From the NCBI RefSeq assembly GCF_029945805.1, contig NZ_JAQSDH010000033.1, positions 155,579-219,578 of the forward strand: a stretch of 64,000 nucleotides of DNA, in the 5' to 3' direction. Positions within the stretch are counted from its first letter, which is position 1; each line of letters starts with the position of its first letter. Shown one piece after another: positions 25,833 to 35,209 of the stretch. A program made the position numbers and the translations under genes. Source of the DNA: Flavobacterium sp. GTDB taxonomy: Bacteria > Bacteroidota > Bacteroidia > Flavobacteriales > Flavobacteriaceae. The notes under the pieces were generated by a model, which saw only the letters and a program-made list of their open reading frames with translations, had not been told where the DNA came from and searched no databases.

Positions 25833-25838
25833 ACAAAT

Positions 25839-26513
25839 TTATTCGTCAGTATTTAAGGCTCTGCGTAAAAAATCATTCATCGGTTTCAACACAATTAATT
25901 TTTGTGCTATAATTTTGCTAAAATTTTTATCTAAAAATAATTTATCGTCGATTTTTTCAGAAGCAGTAAAACTCTTCATTTTTAAGAATTCAATTGCGGG
26001 ATGATCGGCCTCAAAATCTTTAGGTGCTTTTTTTAAGGTGTTTTTTTCATCATGACTCAACGTGCCAAATTCTGATTTGAATTTTTTATCAGAAACTATC
26101 GCTTCTAAATCATCATAAAAATAGGCAATTTCTTTACGGATTTGTTTTAATTCACCAGGTTCCGGACACCAGCAACCGCCAGCTATGAAAGAATTTCCTT
26201 TCTCGAAATGAATGTAATATCCTGGAGCATTTTTGCTATTTTTATTCTGCGTAAGCCAAACGCCAATATTGGTTTTATAAGGAGATTTATCTTTTGAAAA
26301 CCGAATGTCACGATTAATTCTAAAGGTACAGTTTTTAACTTCCAAAGAATCCAAAGTAGAATCTAATGGTTTCATTTCGGCCAATATCGAACTGATGTAA
26401 GCATGATAATCCTTTTTGAAATCGTCATACCTTTTTTTATTGGCATGCATCCATTCGGTATTATTGTTGGCAACTAAATCCTCAAAAAACGTTACAGCTT
26501 CTTTAGTAATCAT
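25839..26513 (-). CDS. DUF2461 (TIGR02453) family protein
   Basis: A 224-residue protein with the family's landmarks: TKEAVTFFEDLVANNNTEWMHANKKRYDDFKKD, FRINRDIRFSKDKSPYKTNIG and the GYYIHFE region, then the AGGCWCPEPGELKQIR core. The family is common in bacteria and yeast but has no firmly known activity. The gene is upstream of, and close to, the glycosyltransferase. Confidence 0.9.
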   Translation of the reverse strand: MITKEAVTFFEDLVANNNTEWMHANKKRYDDFKKDYHAYISSILAEMKPLDSTLDSLEVKNCTFRINRDIRFSKDKSPYKTNIGVWLTQNKNSKNAPGYYIHFEKGNSFIAGGCWCPEPGELKQIRKEIAYFYDDLEAIVSDKKFKSEFGTLSHDEKNTLKKAPKDFEADHPAIEFLKMKSFTASEKIDDKLFLDKNFSKIIAQKLIVLKPMNDFLRRALNTDE

Positions 26514-26550
26514 AAATACAATTATTTTTTAAATCTTTGATAATCTGTTT

Positions 26551-27246
26551 TTACAAGTGTTTTTTTAGATCTTCTTCAGAAATATAACCGACGTTTCTCC
26601 ATACTTCTTTACCTTTTTCGTAAACGATGATTGTTGGCAATCCGTCTAATTTCATTTGCTCAACGATAGTTTTATTTTCATCGGCATCCAATTGAACAAT
26701 CTTTATTTTATCCTTCATTTCTGCCTGCATTTTCAAAATATAGGGTTTCATTTTTTTACAAGGCGCGCACCATTTAGCATTAAAATCAATCAGCACTTTA
26801 TCACTTGATTTTATTAAGTCGCCATATTCCTGATCGCACATTCCAATGATTTTATCACTTGGTTTTGCATTTCCGGCTGCATCCCATTTCATAATGCCAC
26901 CATCAAGATTATAAATTTCTTTAAAACCCAATTCGGATAATTTATCCGCAGCTTGTGCGCTTCTACCACCCACTTTGCAATACACAAAAATAGGTTTTGA
27001 CTTGTCATACTTATTGGCTTCAGCAACAAAATTACTGCCATTCCAGTTTACATTTTTAGCATTTTCAATATGACCCGTGCTAAATTCTTCTGGAGTTCGA
27101 ACGTCTAAAAGTTGTGGCTTTTCTGTTGTTTTTAGTTTTTCAGCATACGATTTTACATCTACAGTTTGAATCGCCTTTGAAGATTGTCCTTGACAACTAA
27201 TAAATAAAAAAGAAAGCAATACGAGTGAAAGAAATTTAGATTTCAT
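26551..27246 (-). CDS. rhodanese-thioredoxin fusion lipoprotein
   Basis: A 231-residue protein with lipoprotein signal MKSKFLSLVLLSFLFISCQG. Residues about 28-120 are a rhodanese domain with the active loop CKVGGRS (C near 89), and residues about 130-231 are a thioredoxin domain with the redox motif WCAPC. The two domains in one lipid-anchored chain suggest a periplasmic thiol or sulphur-transfer function, for example moving persulphide sulphur to a dithiol. It sits between recF and DUF2461 with short gaps. Confidence 0.9.
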   Translation of the reverse strand: MKSKFLSLVLLSFLFISCQGQSSKAIQTVDVKSYAEKLKTTEKPQLLDVRTPEEFSTGHIENAKNVNWNGSNFVAEANKYDKSKPIFVYCKVGGRSAQAADKLSELGFKEIYNLDGGIMKWDAAGNAKPSDKIIGMCDQEYGDLIKSSDKVLIDFNAKWCAPCKKMKPYILKMQAEMKDKIKIVQLDADENKTIVEQMKLDGLPTIIVYEKGKEVWRNVGYISEEDLKKHL

Positions 27247-27286
27247 AGGTTTTATTTTTTAGGTAAAATTACGAATTTGAGCGATA

Positions 27287-28366
27287 TTAAAGGTTAAAAA
27301 TTTTATAAGTCTGATGCGTTGTTTTTACTATGTTTTCTGTCCGTTCTGGATGTGTATCTGAAATGAATAATTGACCAAATTCGTCGTTATTCACCATTTC
27401 GATAATCTTGCTTACCCGAAATTCATCCAGTTTATCAAAAATATCATCAAAAAGCAGAATAGGCTTTTCACCGCTTTGTTTTTTTACAAAATCGAATTGC
27501 GCTAATTTTAAAGCAATCAAAAATGATTTTTGTTGCCCTTGCGATCCAAATTTTTTAATCGGATGATTGTCAATTTCAAATGATAAATCGTCTTTATGAA
27601 CTCCGACAGAAGTATATTGCAATGCGCGATCTTTTTGGATGTTTAGTTTCAATAGAGTCAAAGTGTCATTTTCAAACAAGTCGCTTTGGTAAACCAATTG
27701 AACACTTTCTGCTGAATCGGTAATGTTTTGATGGTATTTATTGAAAATCGGAATAAAATCCGCCAGAAATTTTTTTCTCTTCTCAAAAATGGATTGTCCA
27801 AGTGCATTCAACTGCTCATTATATATGGATAAGGTATCGTTTTCAAATAAATGATTGAGTGCAAAGTATTTCAACAGAGCGTTGCGTTGGATAATAATTT
27901 TTTGATACTGAATAAGTTGTTGCAGATAGGCGTTATCCAATTGTGAAATAACACTGTCGATAAATTTTCGTCGTGTTTCACTTCCTTCGGTAATTAAATC
28001 CCTATCGGCAGGTGAAATAATCACAAGCGGAATAAAGCCAATGTGATCGGAGAATTTTTCGTAGATTTTTCCGTTGCGTTTCAGGATTTTCTTTTGGCCT
28101 TTTTTTAAACTACATAAAATTTGTTCGTGTCGTCCATTTTTTTCAAATTCGCCATCAACCACAAAAAACTCTTCATTGTGCTTGATGTTTTGTACTGCAA
28201 GCGGATTGAAATAACTTTTTCCATTTGCCAAATGATAGATCGCATCGAGAATATTAGTTTTTCCGATACCATTTTTGCCAACGAAGCAATTGATTTTGGA
28301 ATCCAATTCGAACGTGACTTCCGAGAAATTTTTGTAATTGAGTAATGAAATCTGCTTTAAAAACAA
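27287..28366 (-). CDS. recF: DNA replication and repair protein RecF
   Basis: A 359-residue SMC-like ATPase. The Walker A motif is GKNGIGKTN, the signature region includes [18 protein letters not shown], and Walker B is [11 protein letters not shown]. RecF helps load RecA at gaps behind stalled forks. The start codon is TTG at 28364-28366, because no ATG or GTG lies upstream before an in-frame TAA, and the alternative internal ATGs would cut into the N-terminal strand ISLLNYKNF. Confidence 0.95.
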   Translation of the reverse strand: MFLKQISLLNYKNFSEVTFELDSKINCFVGKNGIGKTNILDAIYHLANGKSYFNPLAVQNIKHNEEFFVVDGEFEKNGRHEQILCSLKKGQKKILKRNGKIYEKFSDHIGFIPLVIISPADRDLITEGSETRRKFIDSVISQLDNAYLQQLIQYQKIIIQRNALLKYFALNHLFENDTLSIYNEQLNALGQSIFEKRKKFLADFIPIFNKYHQNITDSAESVQLVYQSDLFENDTLTLLKLNIQKDRALQYTSVGVHKDDLSFEIDNHPIKKFGSQGQQKSFLIALKLAQFDFVKKQSGEKPILLFDDIFDKLDEFRVSKIIEMVNNDEFGQLFISDTHPERTENIVKTTHQTYKIFNL

Positions 28367-28515
28367 TTTAGTTTTTGTTTAAAATTAGTGCTACAACCCT
28401 TTGTTTATATAAAATACTAATAGATTTATTAGTTTTAATTCCAATTCATAAACTTAAGAGGTGCAAATTATTCAAAAATATCGACAAAAATACCTTTAAA
28501 TATCAATAAAAATTT

Positions 28516-28523
28516 TATTTTTG
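28516..28523 (+). promoter_or_regulatory. -7 box of the TPR protein gene
   Basis: TATTTTTG fits TAnnTTTG and is 21 bases before the ATG at 28545. The upstream -33 TTG is not present at the standard distance. Confidence 0.45.
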
Positions 28524-28544
28524 CGCACACTAAATTAAAAATAG

Positions 28545-29336
28545 ATGGCAACTTTTAACAAAAGAGGTTATAAAGCACCCAAAGAAAAAGCTGAAAAATT
28601 AGACAACAATTATATTGAAGATCTAAATGTTGATGAAAAAGACAGCGCAACAGCAAAAGCATTCGACACCTTAGATCAATCCGCTTCAAAAGCAGAAGAT
28701 TTTGTTGAAAAAAATCAGAAAGCCATTTTTGGACTTCTTGCTGCGGTAGCTTTGGTAACTGTTGGCTATTTGATGTATCACAAATTTGTTGCTGAACCAA
28801 AACAAGAAGATGCTGCAAATGAATTATTTGTATCGCAACAAAACTTCCAGAAAGCAGTTGATGATGCTACTGGAACAAAATCAGATTCGTTATTTAATTT
28901 AGTCTTGAAAGGTTCTGAAGGTAAATTTGGAGTGGTTAAAATTGCAGAAGAATATTCAGGAACGGATGCTGCAAATCAAGCTAATTATATGGCAGGTATC
29001 GCTTACCTTAACACTGGTAAGTATGCTGAAGCAATTACAAGCTTAGAGAAATTCTCATCAAAAGACATGATGTTAAGCGTTTTAGCAAAAGGTGCTATTG
29101 GCGATGCTTACGCTCAACAAAACAATCAAAAAGAAGCTTTAAATTTTTACGTTAAAGCGGCGGACGCTGATAAAAACGAATTAACTAGACCAAGATTTTT
29201 ACTAAAAGCGGGTAAAACGGCTCTTGGATTAGGAAACAAAGCAGACGCTTTAAAGTATTTCACTGACATCAAAGAAAACTACGAAGCTGCTCCAGAAGGA
29301 CAAGGTATCGAAGCTTTAATTGGTTTAGCTCAATAA
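28545..29336 (+). CDS. single-pass membrane protein with TPR repeats
   Basis: A 263-residue protein with a 60-residue acidic cytoplasmic N terminus, one membrane helix (about 62-82, AIFGLLAAVALVTVGYLMY) and a periplasmic TPR domain (about 145-240) with ANYMAGIAYLNTGKYAEAITSLEKF and GDAYAQQNNQKEALNFYVKAA. It resembles YfgM-like and Tol-Pal-associated TPR proteins of Bacteroidota. A role in envelope protein folding or trafficking is an inference. Its downstream neighbour is ribH. Confidence 0.85.
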   Translation: MATFNKRGYKAPKEKAEKLDNNYIEDLNVDEKDSATAKAFDTLDQSASKAEDFVEKNQKAIFGLLAAVALVTVGYLMYHKFVAEPKQEDAANELFVSQQNFQKAVDDATGTKSDSLFNLVLKGSEGKFGVVKIAEEYSGTDAANQANYMAGIAYLNTGKYAEAITSLEKFSSKDMMLSVLAKGAIGDAYAQQNNQKEALNFYVKAADADKNELTRPRFLLKAGKTALGLGNKADALKYFTDIKENYEAAPEGQGIEALIGLAQ

Positions 29337-29337
29337 T

Positions 29338-29400
29338 TAGAAGGCAGAAATTAGAAAGCAGAATTTAGACTGCAATCTCAAATCTGTATTCTGCAATCTT
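29338..29400. repeat. 7-bp array between the TPR gene and ribH
   Basis: Nine heptamers in register, from TAGAAGG at 29338 to CAATCTT at 29400. The left half (TAGAA and CAGAA units) and the right half (TCTGTATTCTGCAATC units) are partly complementary, so the array could fold back on itself. It fills the whole 69-base gap before ribH. Confidence 0.8.
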
Positions 29401-29405
29401 AAAAG

Positions 29406-29903
29406 ATGGCTACAGCAAATAAAAACTTATCCAATTACGATAAAAATACAATCCCAAACGCGAAAGATTTTCGGTTTGGGATTGTTGTTTCAGAGTGGAA
29501 CGATCATATTACTAATGGTCTTTTTTCTGGAGCAGAAGCCGCATTGTTAGATTGTGGAGCGCAACCTGAAAATATCATCCGTTGGAACGTTCCCGGAAGT
29601 TTTGAGTTGGTTTACGGCGCTCAACGCATGATCGTCACGCAAGAAGTTGATGTGGTAATTACCATTGGTTGTGTGATAAAGGGCGAAACCATGCATTTCG
29701 AATTTGTATGTGAAGGTGTAACTCAAGGAATAAAAGATTTGAATGTTCAGACGGATGTTCCGGTAATTTTTTGTTTACTGACCGATAACAACGAACAACA
29801 ATCCATTGATAGAAGTGGTGGAGTTCATGGTAACAAAGGCACTGAAGCTGCAATTGCTGCAATTAAAATGGCCCAACTAAGAAAGATTTCAGAAGAAAAA
29901 TAA
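29406..29903 (+). CDS. ribH: 6,7-dimethyl-8-ribityllumazine synthase
   Basis: A 165-residue lumazine synthase, the penultimate enzyme of riboflavin synthesis, which condenses 5-amino-6-ribitylaminouracil with 3,4-dihydroxybutanone phosphate. Motifs VVSEWNDHITNGLFSGA, VPGSFELVYGAQ, GCVIKGETMHFEFVCEGVTQG (catalytic histidine in this segment) and VIFCLLTDNNEQQ are all present. No FMN riboswitch or other rib gene is next to it. Confidence 0.97.
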   Translation: MATANKNLSNYDKNTIPNAKDFRFGIVVSEWNDHITNGLFSGAEAALLDCGAQPENIIRWNVPGSFELVYGAQRMIVTQEVDVVITIGCVIKGETMHFEFVCEGVTQGIKDLNVQTDVPVIFCLLTDNNEQQSIDRSGGVHGNKGTEAAIAAIKMAQLRKISEEK

Positions 29904-29932
29904 CCGAAATAAATCTTGATTTTTATAAAATT

Positions 29933-29969
29933 AAACCTGTTCAAATTGTGGATAGGTTTTTTTATTTTT
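29933..29969 (+). terminator. terminator after ribH
   Basis: AAACCT (29933-29938) and AGGTTT (29954-29959) arms around a 15-base loop, then a long T-tract. It separates ribH from mutL. Confidence 0.65.
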
Positions 29970-30006
29970 AGGTAACTATTAACTGTAAATCACAGTTGTT
30001 TTTCCT

Positions 30007-30014
30007 TAAATTTG
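30007..30014 (+). promoter_or_regulatory. -7 box of the mutL-rhomboid unit
   Basis: TAAATTTG fits TAnnTTTG and lies 52 bases before the mutL start. CTG occurs near the expected -33 position in place of TTG. Confidence 0.45.
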
Positions 30015-30066
30015 CTAACTTCAATTTTGATATTGAATTCTTATTTTTGAACACTGAATACTAACT

Positions 30067-31923
30067 ATGTCGAGCATAATTCAATTACTTCCTGATCATG
30101 TTGCCAACCAGATTGCTGCGGGCGAAGTGGTTCAAAGACCAGCTTCTGTAGTCAAGGAATTGTTGGAAAATGCTGTGGATGCCAAAGCTACGGATATCAA
30201 ATTAATCATTAAAGATGCTGGAAAATCTCTAGTTCAGGTGATTGATAACGGAATGGGAATGAGCATCACCGATTCGCGCTTGTGTTTTGAACGTCATGCA
30301 ACTTCCAAAATTCGTCATGCTGAAGATTTATTTTCTTTGCATACCAAAGGTTTTCGAGGCGAAGCTTTGGCATCTATTGCCGCGATTGCGCATGTTGAAA
30401 TGAAAACGAAGCAAGATCAAGATGAATTGGGAACACACATTATTATTGAAGGAAGTAAATTTGTGTCACAAGAGCCAGCTGTTTTGCCAAAAGGTACTTC
30501 GTTTGCCGTTAAGAATTTGTTTTTCAATATTCCGGCACGTCGTAATTTCCTAAAATCAGAAACGGTAGAGCAACGTCATGTTGTGGACGAATTCCAACGT
30601 GTTGCGATGGCGCATCCGAACATACATTTTACCATGTATCATAACGGAAGCGAAATGTTCAATCTTCCGATTTCGAATTTTAGACAGCGAATTGTCAATA
30701 TTTTTTCGGGTAAAACCAATGAAAAGTTAGTTCCTGCCAAAGAAGAAACGGAAATTGTCAACCTTCACGGATTCATTGGCAAACCCGAATTTTCTAAGAA
30801 GAATAGGGGCGAGCAGTTCTTTTTTGTCAACAACCGATTTATCAAAAGTGGGTATCTGCATCACGCCGTTATGGCAGCTTATGATGGTTTGTTGAAAGAT
30901 GGCGCGCAACCCAGTTATTTTTTGTATCTAGATGTTCCGCCGCATACCATCGATATCAATATTCATCCGACAAAAACCGAAATTAAATTTGACGATGAGC
31001 ACGCCTTGTATGCCATTTTACGTTCGTCTATCAAACACAGTTTAGGACAATTTAATGTTTCGCCAGTTTTAGATTTTGATAGAGATCCCAATTTGGATAC
31101 GCCTTATCAATATCAAAATAAAGCGGCAGAATATCCAAATGTCCAAGTCGATAGAAGTTATAATCCGTTTTCGGATGAGAAGCCAAACAAATCTTTTTCC
31201 TCTTCTTCAAGTTATAAAAAACCAGAAGCACAACCGAGTTGGGAAAGCTTGTATGTTGGTTTAAAACAGGCTAGTACTGAAGTTGATATTGCAGAAATGA
31301 CTTTTGAAAATGAGGCCGTAACTTCTTCTTTATTTGATGAAACAGATAGTGAGCAGGAAGTTAAACGTACGTATCAAATTCATAAAAAATATATAGTTAG
31401 TCCAATTAAATCGGGCATGGTTATTATTAATCAGAAGCGTGCACACGAGCGTGTTTTATATGAAGAATTCTTGACTAGCATGACCGTGCAAAAGGCCTCA
31501 AGCCAACAATTATTATTTCCGCTAGATTTGTATTATTCATCTTCAGAAATCGAATTACTGGTGGAATTAAAAACATCATTGGAAAATACAGGATTTGTCT
31601 TTGAAGCTTTTAATAAAGATCATGTTATGATTTCTGGCTTGCCAATCAATGTAACGGAAAGTGAAATTTCTATTGTATTAGAAGAATTATTGTGTGATTT
31701 ACACGACGGAATTCCGGATAACAGTTTCAGCCAAAATGATACGATTGCCAAATCAATGGCGCGAAGTTTAGCCGTAAGAACCGGAACCTATTTAACCGAA
31801 AAAGAGCAGGAAAATTTGGTGCATAATCTTTTTGCCTGCAGAGAACCCAATGTATCCCCGTTTCAAAAACCTACTTTTATCACCATGAGTGTGGAAGATT
31901 TAGATAAAAAATTCAGTTTATGA
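30067..31923 (+). CDS. mutL: DNA mismatch repair protein MutL
   Basis: A 618-residue GHL ATPase of mismatch repair. The N domain has ELLENAVDAKATDI, DNGMGM and GFRGEALASI. The C-terminal dimerisation domain carries NQKRAHERVLYE where nicking MutLs have DQHAxxExxxxE, so the metal-binding D and H are N and K here; the CPHGRP motif is also replaced (SPFQKPTF). I infer that it may lack the endonuclease activity. It is the first gene of a unit with two rhomboid genes and overlaps the next start (ATGA). Confidence 0.96.
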   Translation: MSSIIQLLPDHVANQIAAGEVVQRPASVVKELLENAVDAKATDIKLIIKDAGKSLVQVIDNGMGMSITDSRLCFERHATSKIRHAEDLFSLHTKGFRGEALASIAAIAHVEMKTKQDQDELGTHIIIEGSKFVSQEPAVLPKGTSFAVKNLFFNIPARRNFLKSETVEQRHVVDEFQRVAMAHPNIHFTMYHNGSEMFNLPISNFRQRIVNIFSGKTNEKLVPAKEETEIVNLHGFIGKPEFSKKNRGEQFFFVNNRFIKSGYLHHAVMAAYDGLLKDGAQPSYFLYLDVPPHTIDINIHPTKTEIKFDDEHALYAILRSSIKHSLGQFNVSPVLDFDRDPNLDTPYQYQNKAAEYPNVQVDRSYNPFSDEKPNKSFSSSSSYKKPEAQPSWESLYVGLKQASTEVDIAEMTFENEAVTSSLFDETDSEQEVKRTYQIHKKYIVSPIKSGMVIINQKRAHERVLYEEFLTSMTVQKASSQQLLFPLDLYYSSSEIELLVELKTSLENTGFVFEAFNKDHVMISGLPINVTESEISIVLEELLCDLHDGIPDNSFSQNDTIAKSMARSLAVRTGTYLTEKEQENLVHNLFACREPNVSPFQKPTFITMSVEDLDKKFSL

Positions 31924-32753
31924 TGAAAATGACCGAAACTGTTAAGCAGTTACTAATTATTAATATTATATTTTATGTAGGTTCCAATATTATTGGCGAT
32001 GTAGCTTATCAATTATTTTCACAGTATTATCCAGCTAATCCTAATTTTCGACTTTGGCAACCGTTGACAGCAATGTTTATGCATGCACCTGTTTATGGTC
32101 AGGGTTCTTCAGCGGGAATCATGCACATCGTTTTTAATATGTTTGCTTTGGTTTCTTTTGGTTCCGCATTAGAGCATTATTGGGGCGCAAAAAAGTTTAT
32201 ATTTTTTTATATTTCATGCGGATTAGGTGCTGCTTTATTGTACACCGGAGTTAATTATTTTCAGATGCAATACGCTTTAAATCAAATTTCTGATTTAAAT
32301 GTATCTAAAAGTGATCTCCAAATTTTATTAAATGCCGATTACGGTAGTGTCTTTGATACCAATGGTCAAATGGTATCGAGTAAGGTGAAAACCATTTTAG
32401 ATAATGCAAAATTCACACAAGAGCAATTTAATATATTAACAGAAGCTATTCAAATATTTAGAGGTAGTGCTCTTGGTGCATCAGGTGCCATTTACGGATT
32501 GCTGACTGCTTTTGCTTTTATGTTTCCGATGGCTGAATTGGGAATTATGTTTATTCCAATTCCAATAAAAGCTAAATACTTCGTACCAGGAATTATTGCC
32601 ATAGATTTGTTTTTAGGTTTTAAAGGAAACTCCCTTTTTGGAGCCGGAGGAACCGGAATTGCACACTTTGCTCATATTGGTGGCGCCTTAACTGGATTTT
32701 TGATGATGTGGTATTGGAAGAAAAATTCATTTAACAAAAATCGTTGGAATTAA
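31920..32753 (+). CDS. rhomboid family intramembrane serine protease (first of two)
   Basis: A 277-residue polytopic membrane protease. The catalytic serine is S188 in GASGAIYG and the histidine is H252 in HFAHIGG; the HxxxN oxyanion residues appear as HIVFN. An insertion of about 65 residues between the third and fourth helices (about 118-183) is larger than in GlpG. It would cleave transmembrane substrates in the inner membrane. Its start overlaps the mutL stop. Confidence 0.93.
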   Translation: MMKMTETVKQLLIINIIFYVGSNIIGDVAYQLFSQYYPANPNFRLWQPLTAMFMHAPVYGQGSSAGIMHIVFNMFALVSFGSALEHYWGAKKFIFFYISCGLGAALLYTGVNYFQMQYALNQISDLNVSKSDLQILLNADYGSVFDTNGQMVSSKVKTILDNAKFTQEQFNILTEAIQIFRGSALGASGAIYGLLTAFAFMFPMAELGIMFIPIPIKAKYFVPGIIAIDLFLGFKGNSLFGAGGTGIAHFAHIGGALTGFLMMWYWKKNSFNKNRWN

Positions 32754-32756
32754 GAT

Positions 32757-33638
32757 ATGAATGTACTAGATGATTTAAAATTTCAATATAAAATAGGTAC
32801 TATAACTATTCGTTTGATTTTCTGGAATATGCTATTTTTTGCAGTTCCTGCAATTGTTTTTGGACTATTGCTCTTGTTTGATGTTCGTGTTGATTATTTA
32901 AATTTCGTCAGTTTATCAACTGATTGGAGTGATTTATTATGGAAACCTTGGTCTTTACTATCCTATGCTTTCTTTCATTCAGGGATTTTCCATTTGATTT
33001 TTAATATGCTGATGTTGCATTTTGTTGGACAACTATTTTTGACTTTTTTTACCCAGAGACAACTCCTTGCCTTGTATATTCTAGGTTCAGTTTTTTCAGG
33101 ATTATTATATATGATTGGTTATCAATTTCTGCCTGCTTTGACAGGAGTAAACGCAACTATGGTTGGTGCTTCTGGTGCAGTTATGGCGATACTCTTGGCA
33201 ACCGTAAGTTACCAACCATATATGGAAGTTAGACTTATACTATTTGGTACAGTAAAATTATGGCAAATTGCTTTAGTTTTTATTATCTTAGATTTGATAC
33301 AATTGCCATTAGATAATACTGGCGGCCATATTGCTCATTTGGGCGGTGCATTATTTGGTTATATTTACATTAAGTTGTTGCAAAGTGGAACAGATTTGAG
33401 TCGGATAGTAAGTTCGGTAATTGATTTCTTTGCCAATTTGGTTAGTCCTAAAAAAGCAACACCGTTTAAAAAAGTACATGTTAATGTTAAGAAACCTGTT
33501 GTGAAAACAGAAAGTAAAATAATTGTTAAAGACAAAAAGCAGCAGCAAATAGATGAAATTCTTGACAAAATTAGTCAGTCGGGTTACGATAGTTTGACGG
33601 CTGAGGAGAAAGAATTTTTATTCAAAGCAGGAAAATAG
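32757..33638 (+). CDS. rhomboid family intramembrane serine protease (second of two)
   Basis: A 293-residue rhomboid with catalytic S139 in GASGAVMA, H194 in HIAHLGG, and HLIFN in the oxyanion loop. After the last helix a cytoplasmic tail of about 85 residues ends in QQQIDEILDKISQSGYDS and TAEEKEFLFKAG, a short helical module found on many Bacteroidota rhomboids. It follows the first rhomboid after 3 bases; the two are diverged paralogues, possibly with different substrates or acting as a pair. Confidence 0.93.
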   Translation: MNVLDDLKFQYKIGTITIRLIFWNMLFFAVPAIVFGLLLLFDVRVDYLNFVSLSTDWSDLLWKPWSLLSYAFFHSGIFHLIFNMLMLHFVGQLFLTFFTQRQLLALYILGSVFSGLLYMIGYQFLPALTGVNATMVGASGAVMAILLATVSYQPYMEVRLILFGTVKLWQIALVFIILDLIQLPLDNTGGHIAHLGGALFGYIYIKLLQSGTDLSRIVSSVIDFFANLVSPKKATPFKKVHVNVKKPVVKTESKIIVKDKKQQQIDEILDKISQSGYDSLTAEEKEFLFKAGK

Positions 33639-33737
33639 GTTAGTGTTCAGTAATTAGTTTTGGCTTTCAGTTCTTTATCTTTTGTTCTAGTAATAAAAAA
33701 ATGATATTCTAAGCCTAATAGACTTTTAAAAAAATAA

Positions 33738-34787
33738 ATGAAGAAACTTTCGTGGTTTAATAAAGTGGTATTTGGAATCAATATAGTAGTTACTGTATTG
33801 ACTTTTGTTGCTTATGTTTTGCCTTTTCTGGCACCAAAAATGTTTCCGCTGCTTTCAGTGCTAACTTTGATTTTGCCACTGTTTCTTATTATGAATACCT
33901 TGTTTTTTATCTATTGGTTGGTACAGCTTAAACGTCAGGTAATGCTTTCGGGATTGGTTTTATTGCTCGGAATTACTTTTATCAATAAATTCTACAAATT
34001 CTCTTCAAATGACACAGAAAGAGAAGAAAAAGATTTTACTGTAATGAGTTACAATGTTCGATTGTTCAACTTGTTTGACTGGCTTCCACAAGATAATGTT
34101 GGCGGGACTATCTTAAGTTTCATCAACGAGCAGAACCCTGATATTTTGTGTATTCAGGAATACTCCGAAAAAGCTAAAGTAGATTTGAGGATTTATAAGT
34201 ACAAAGCCATCTTTATGGAAGGAGAGCAAATCAAAACGGGTCAAGCTATTTTCTCTAAGTTTCCGATTTTCAATTCTGGTGATTTCAAGATTCCAGCTGC
34301 CGGAAATAACATAGTTTATGCCGATATCAAAAAAGGAAAAGATACAATCAGAGTTTATAATATTCATTTGCAGTCCATAAAAATTTCTCCGGATGTTAAT
34401 GAGATTTCAGAAAATGTAGATGTTATCAACCAAAGTAAATCTCAGCAGCTTTTTTCAAGAATTCGTGAAGCCTTTAAAAAGCAACAGCAACAAGCTGAAA
34501 TTTTGGTGAAACACAAAAACAAATGCAATTACCCGGTTATTATCTGTGGCGATATGAATAATAGTCCATTTTCCTATTTGTACCGAAATATAAAATCTGA
34601 TTTGAATGATTGTTTTGAGGAAGCCGGAAGTGGTTTTGGACAAACGTATAAATTCAAATATTATCCGGCACGAATTGATTATATATTTGCCAGTAAAAAA
34701 ATGAAAGTAAAAAACTTTACCACCTTTACAAAGTTTGAAAATTCAGATCATTTACCTATAATGACTAGACTTTCGTTTATAGAGTAG
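33738..34787 (+). CDS. membrane-anchored endonuclease/exonuclease/phosphatase family protein
   Basis: A 349-residue protein with two or three N-terminal membrane helices (about 10-95) and a C-terminal EEP domain from about 105: VMSYNVRLFN, ILCIQEYSE, VYNIHLQS, VIICGDMNNSPFS, ARIDYIF and SDHLPIM, containing the E, D/N and DH catalytic residues of the DNase I-like fold. It probably hydrolyses phosphodiester or phosphomonoester bonds at the outer face of the inner membrane. It lies after the rhomboid genes, 100 bases on. Confidence 0.9.
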   Translation: MKKLSWFNKVVFGINIVVTVLTFVAYVLPFLAPKMFPLLSVLTLILPLFLIMNTLFFIYWLVQLKRQVMLSGLVLLLGITFINKFYKFSSNDTEREEKDFTVMSYNVRLFNLFDWLPQDNVGGTILSFINEQNPDILCIQEYSEKAKVDLRIYKYKAIFMEGEQIKTGQAIFSKFPIFNSGDFKIPAAGNNIVYADIKKGKDTIRVYNIHLQSIKISPDVNEISENVDVINQSKSQQLFSRIREAFKKQQQQAEILVKHKNKCNYPVIICGDMNNSPFSYLYRNIKSDLNDCFEEAGSGFGQTYKFKYYPARIDYIFASKKMKVKNFTTFTKFENSDHLPIMTRLSFIE

Positions 34788-34819
34788 TTAGCAGCTGTGC
34801 TCAAAAAAATGACCATAAA

Positions 34820-35209
34820 ATGAATCGAATAGAGTTTTTTAAAACACATGCTCGAAATTTGTTTTCGGTTCTCGAAAGCGAGTATCAATATACTTTCGAA
34901 GAAGAAAAAATGTATAGATATGCAGATTTAGATTGGTCGGTTAAATTACTTTATAGTAGTGAAGTAGCAAACTTAAGAATAGAAATAGAACAAGCACCTT
35001 ATTACACAGATTACGGTTTTACTTTCGGTATCCAAAATCTTATTACAAAAGAAGATGTAATAATTTTTAATATAGCTCATGAAAGACAGGATACTGAAAA
35101 CAAATTTTTGGGGAATGCTTGTGAATTAATATTTTCAAATAAAGAGGCTGTTGATTTAATCAGTGGAAAAGAATGGCAGAGTTACAACAAAATACTCATT
35201 CAAAAATAA
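34820..35209 (+). CDS. hypothetical protein in a cassette-like insert
   Basis: A 129-residue acidic soluble protein without signal peptide or membrane helix. Segments such as YADLDWSVKLLYSSEVANLRIEIEQAP and GFTFGIQNLITKEDVIIFN suggest an alpha/beta fold like that of small immunity-type proteins, which is only a resemblance in style. Its immediate flanks are an inverted repeat pair, so it is likely to be a mobile accessory gene. Confidence 0.65.
   Translation: MNRIEFFKTHARNLFSVLESEYQYTFEEEKMYRYADLDWSVKLLYSSEVANLRIEIEQAPYYTDYGFTFGIQNLITKEDVIIFNIAHERQDTENKFLGNACELIFSNKEAVDLISGKEWQSYNKILIQK

Noticed and set aside
29337..29405. FMN riboswitch before ribH
   Set aside because: The gap is only 69 bases and consists of a heptamer array; it cannot hold the conserved six-helix RNA.
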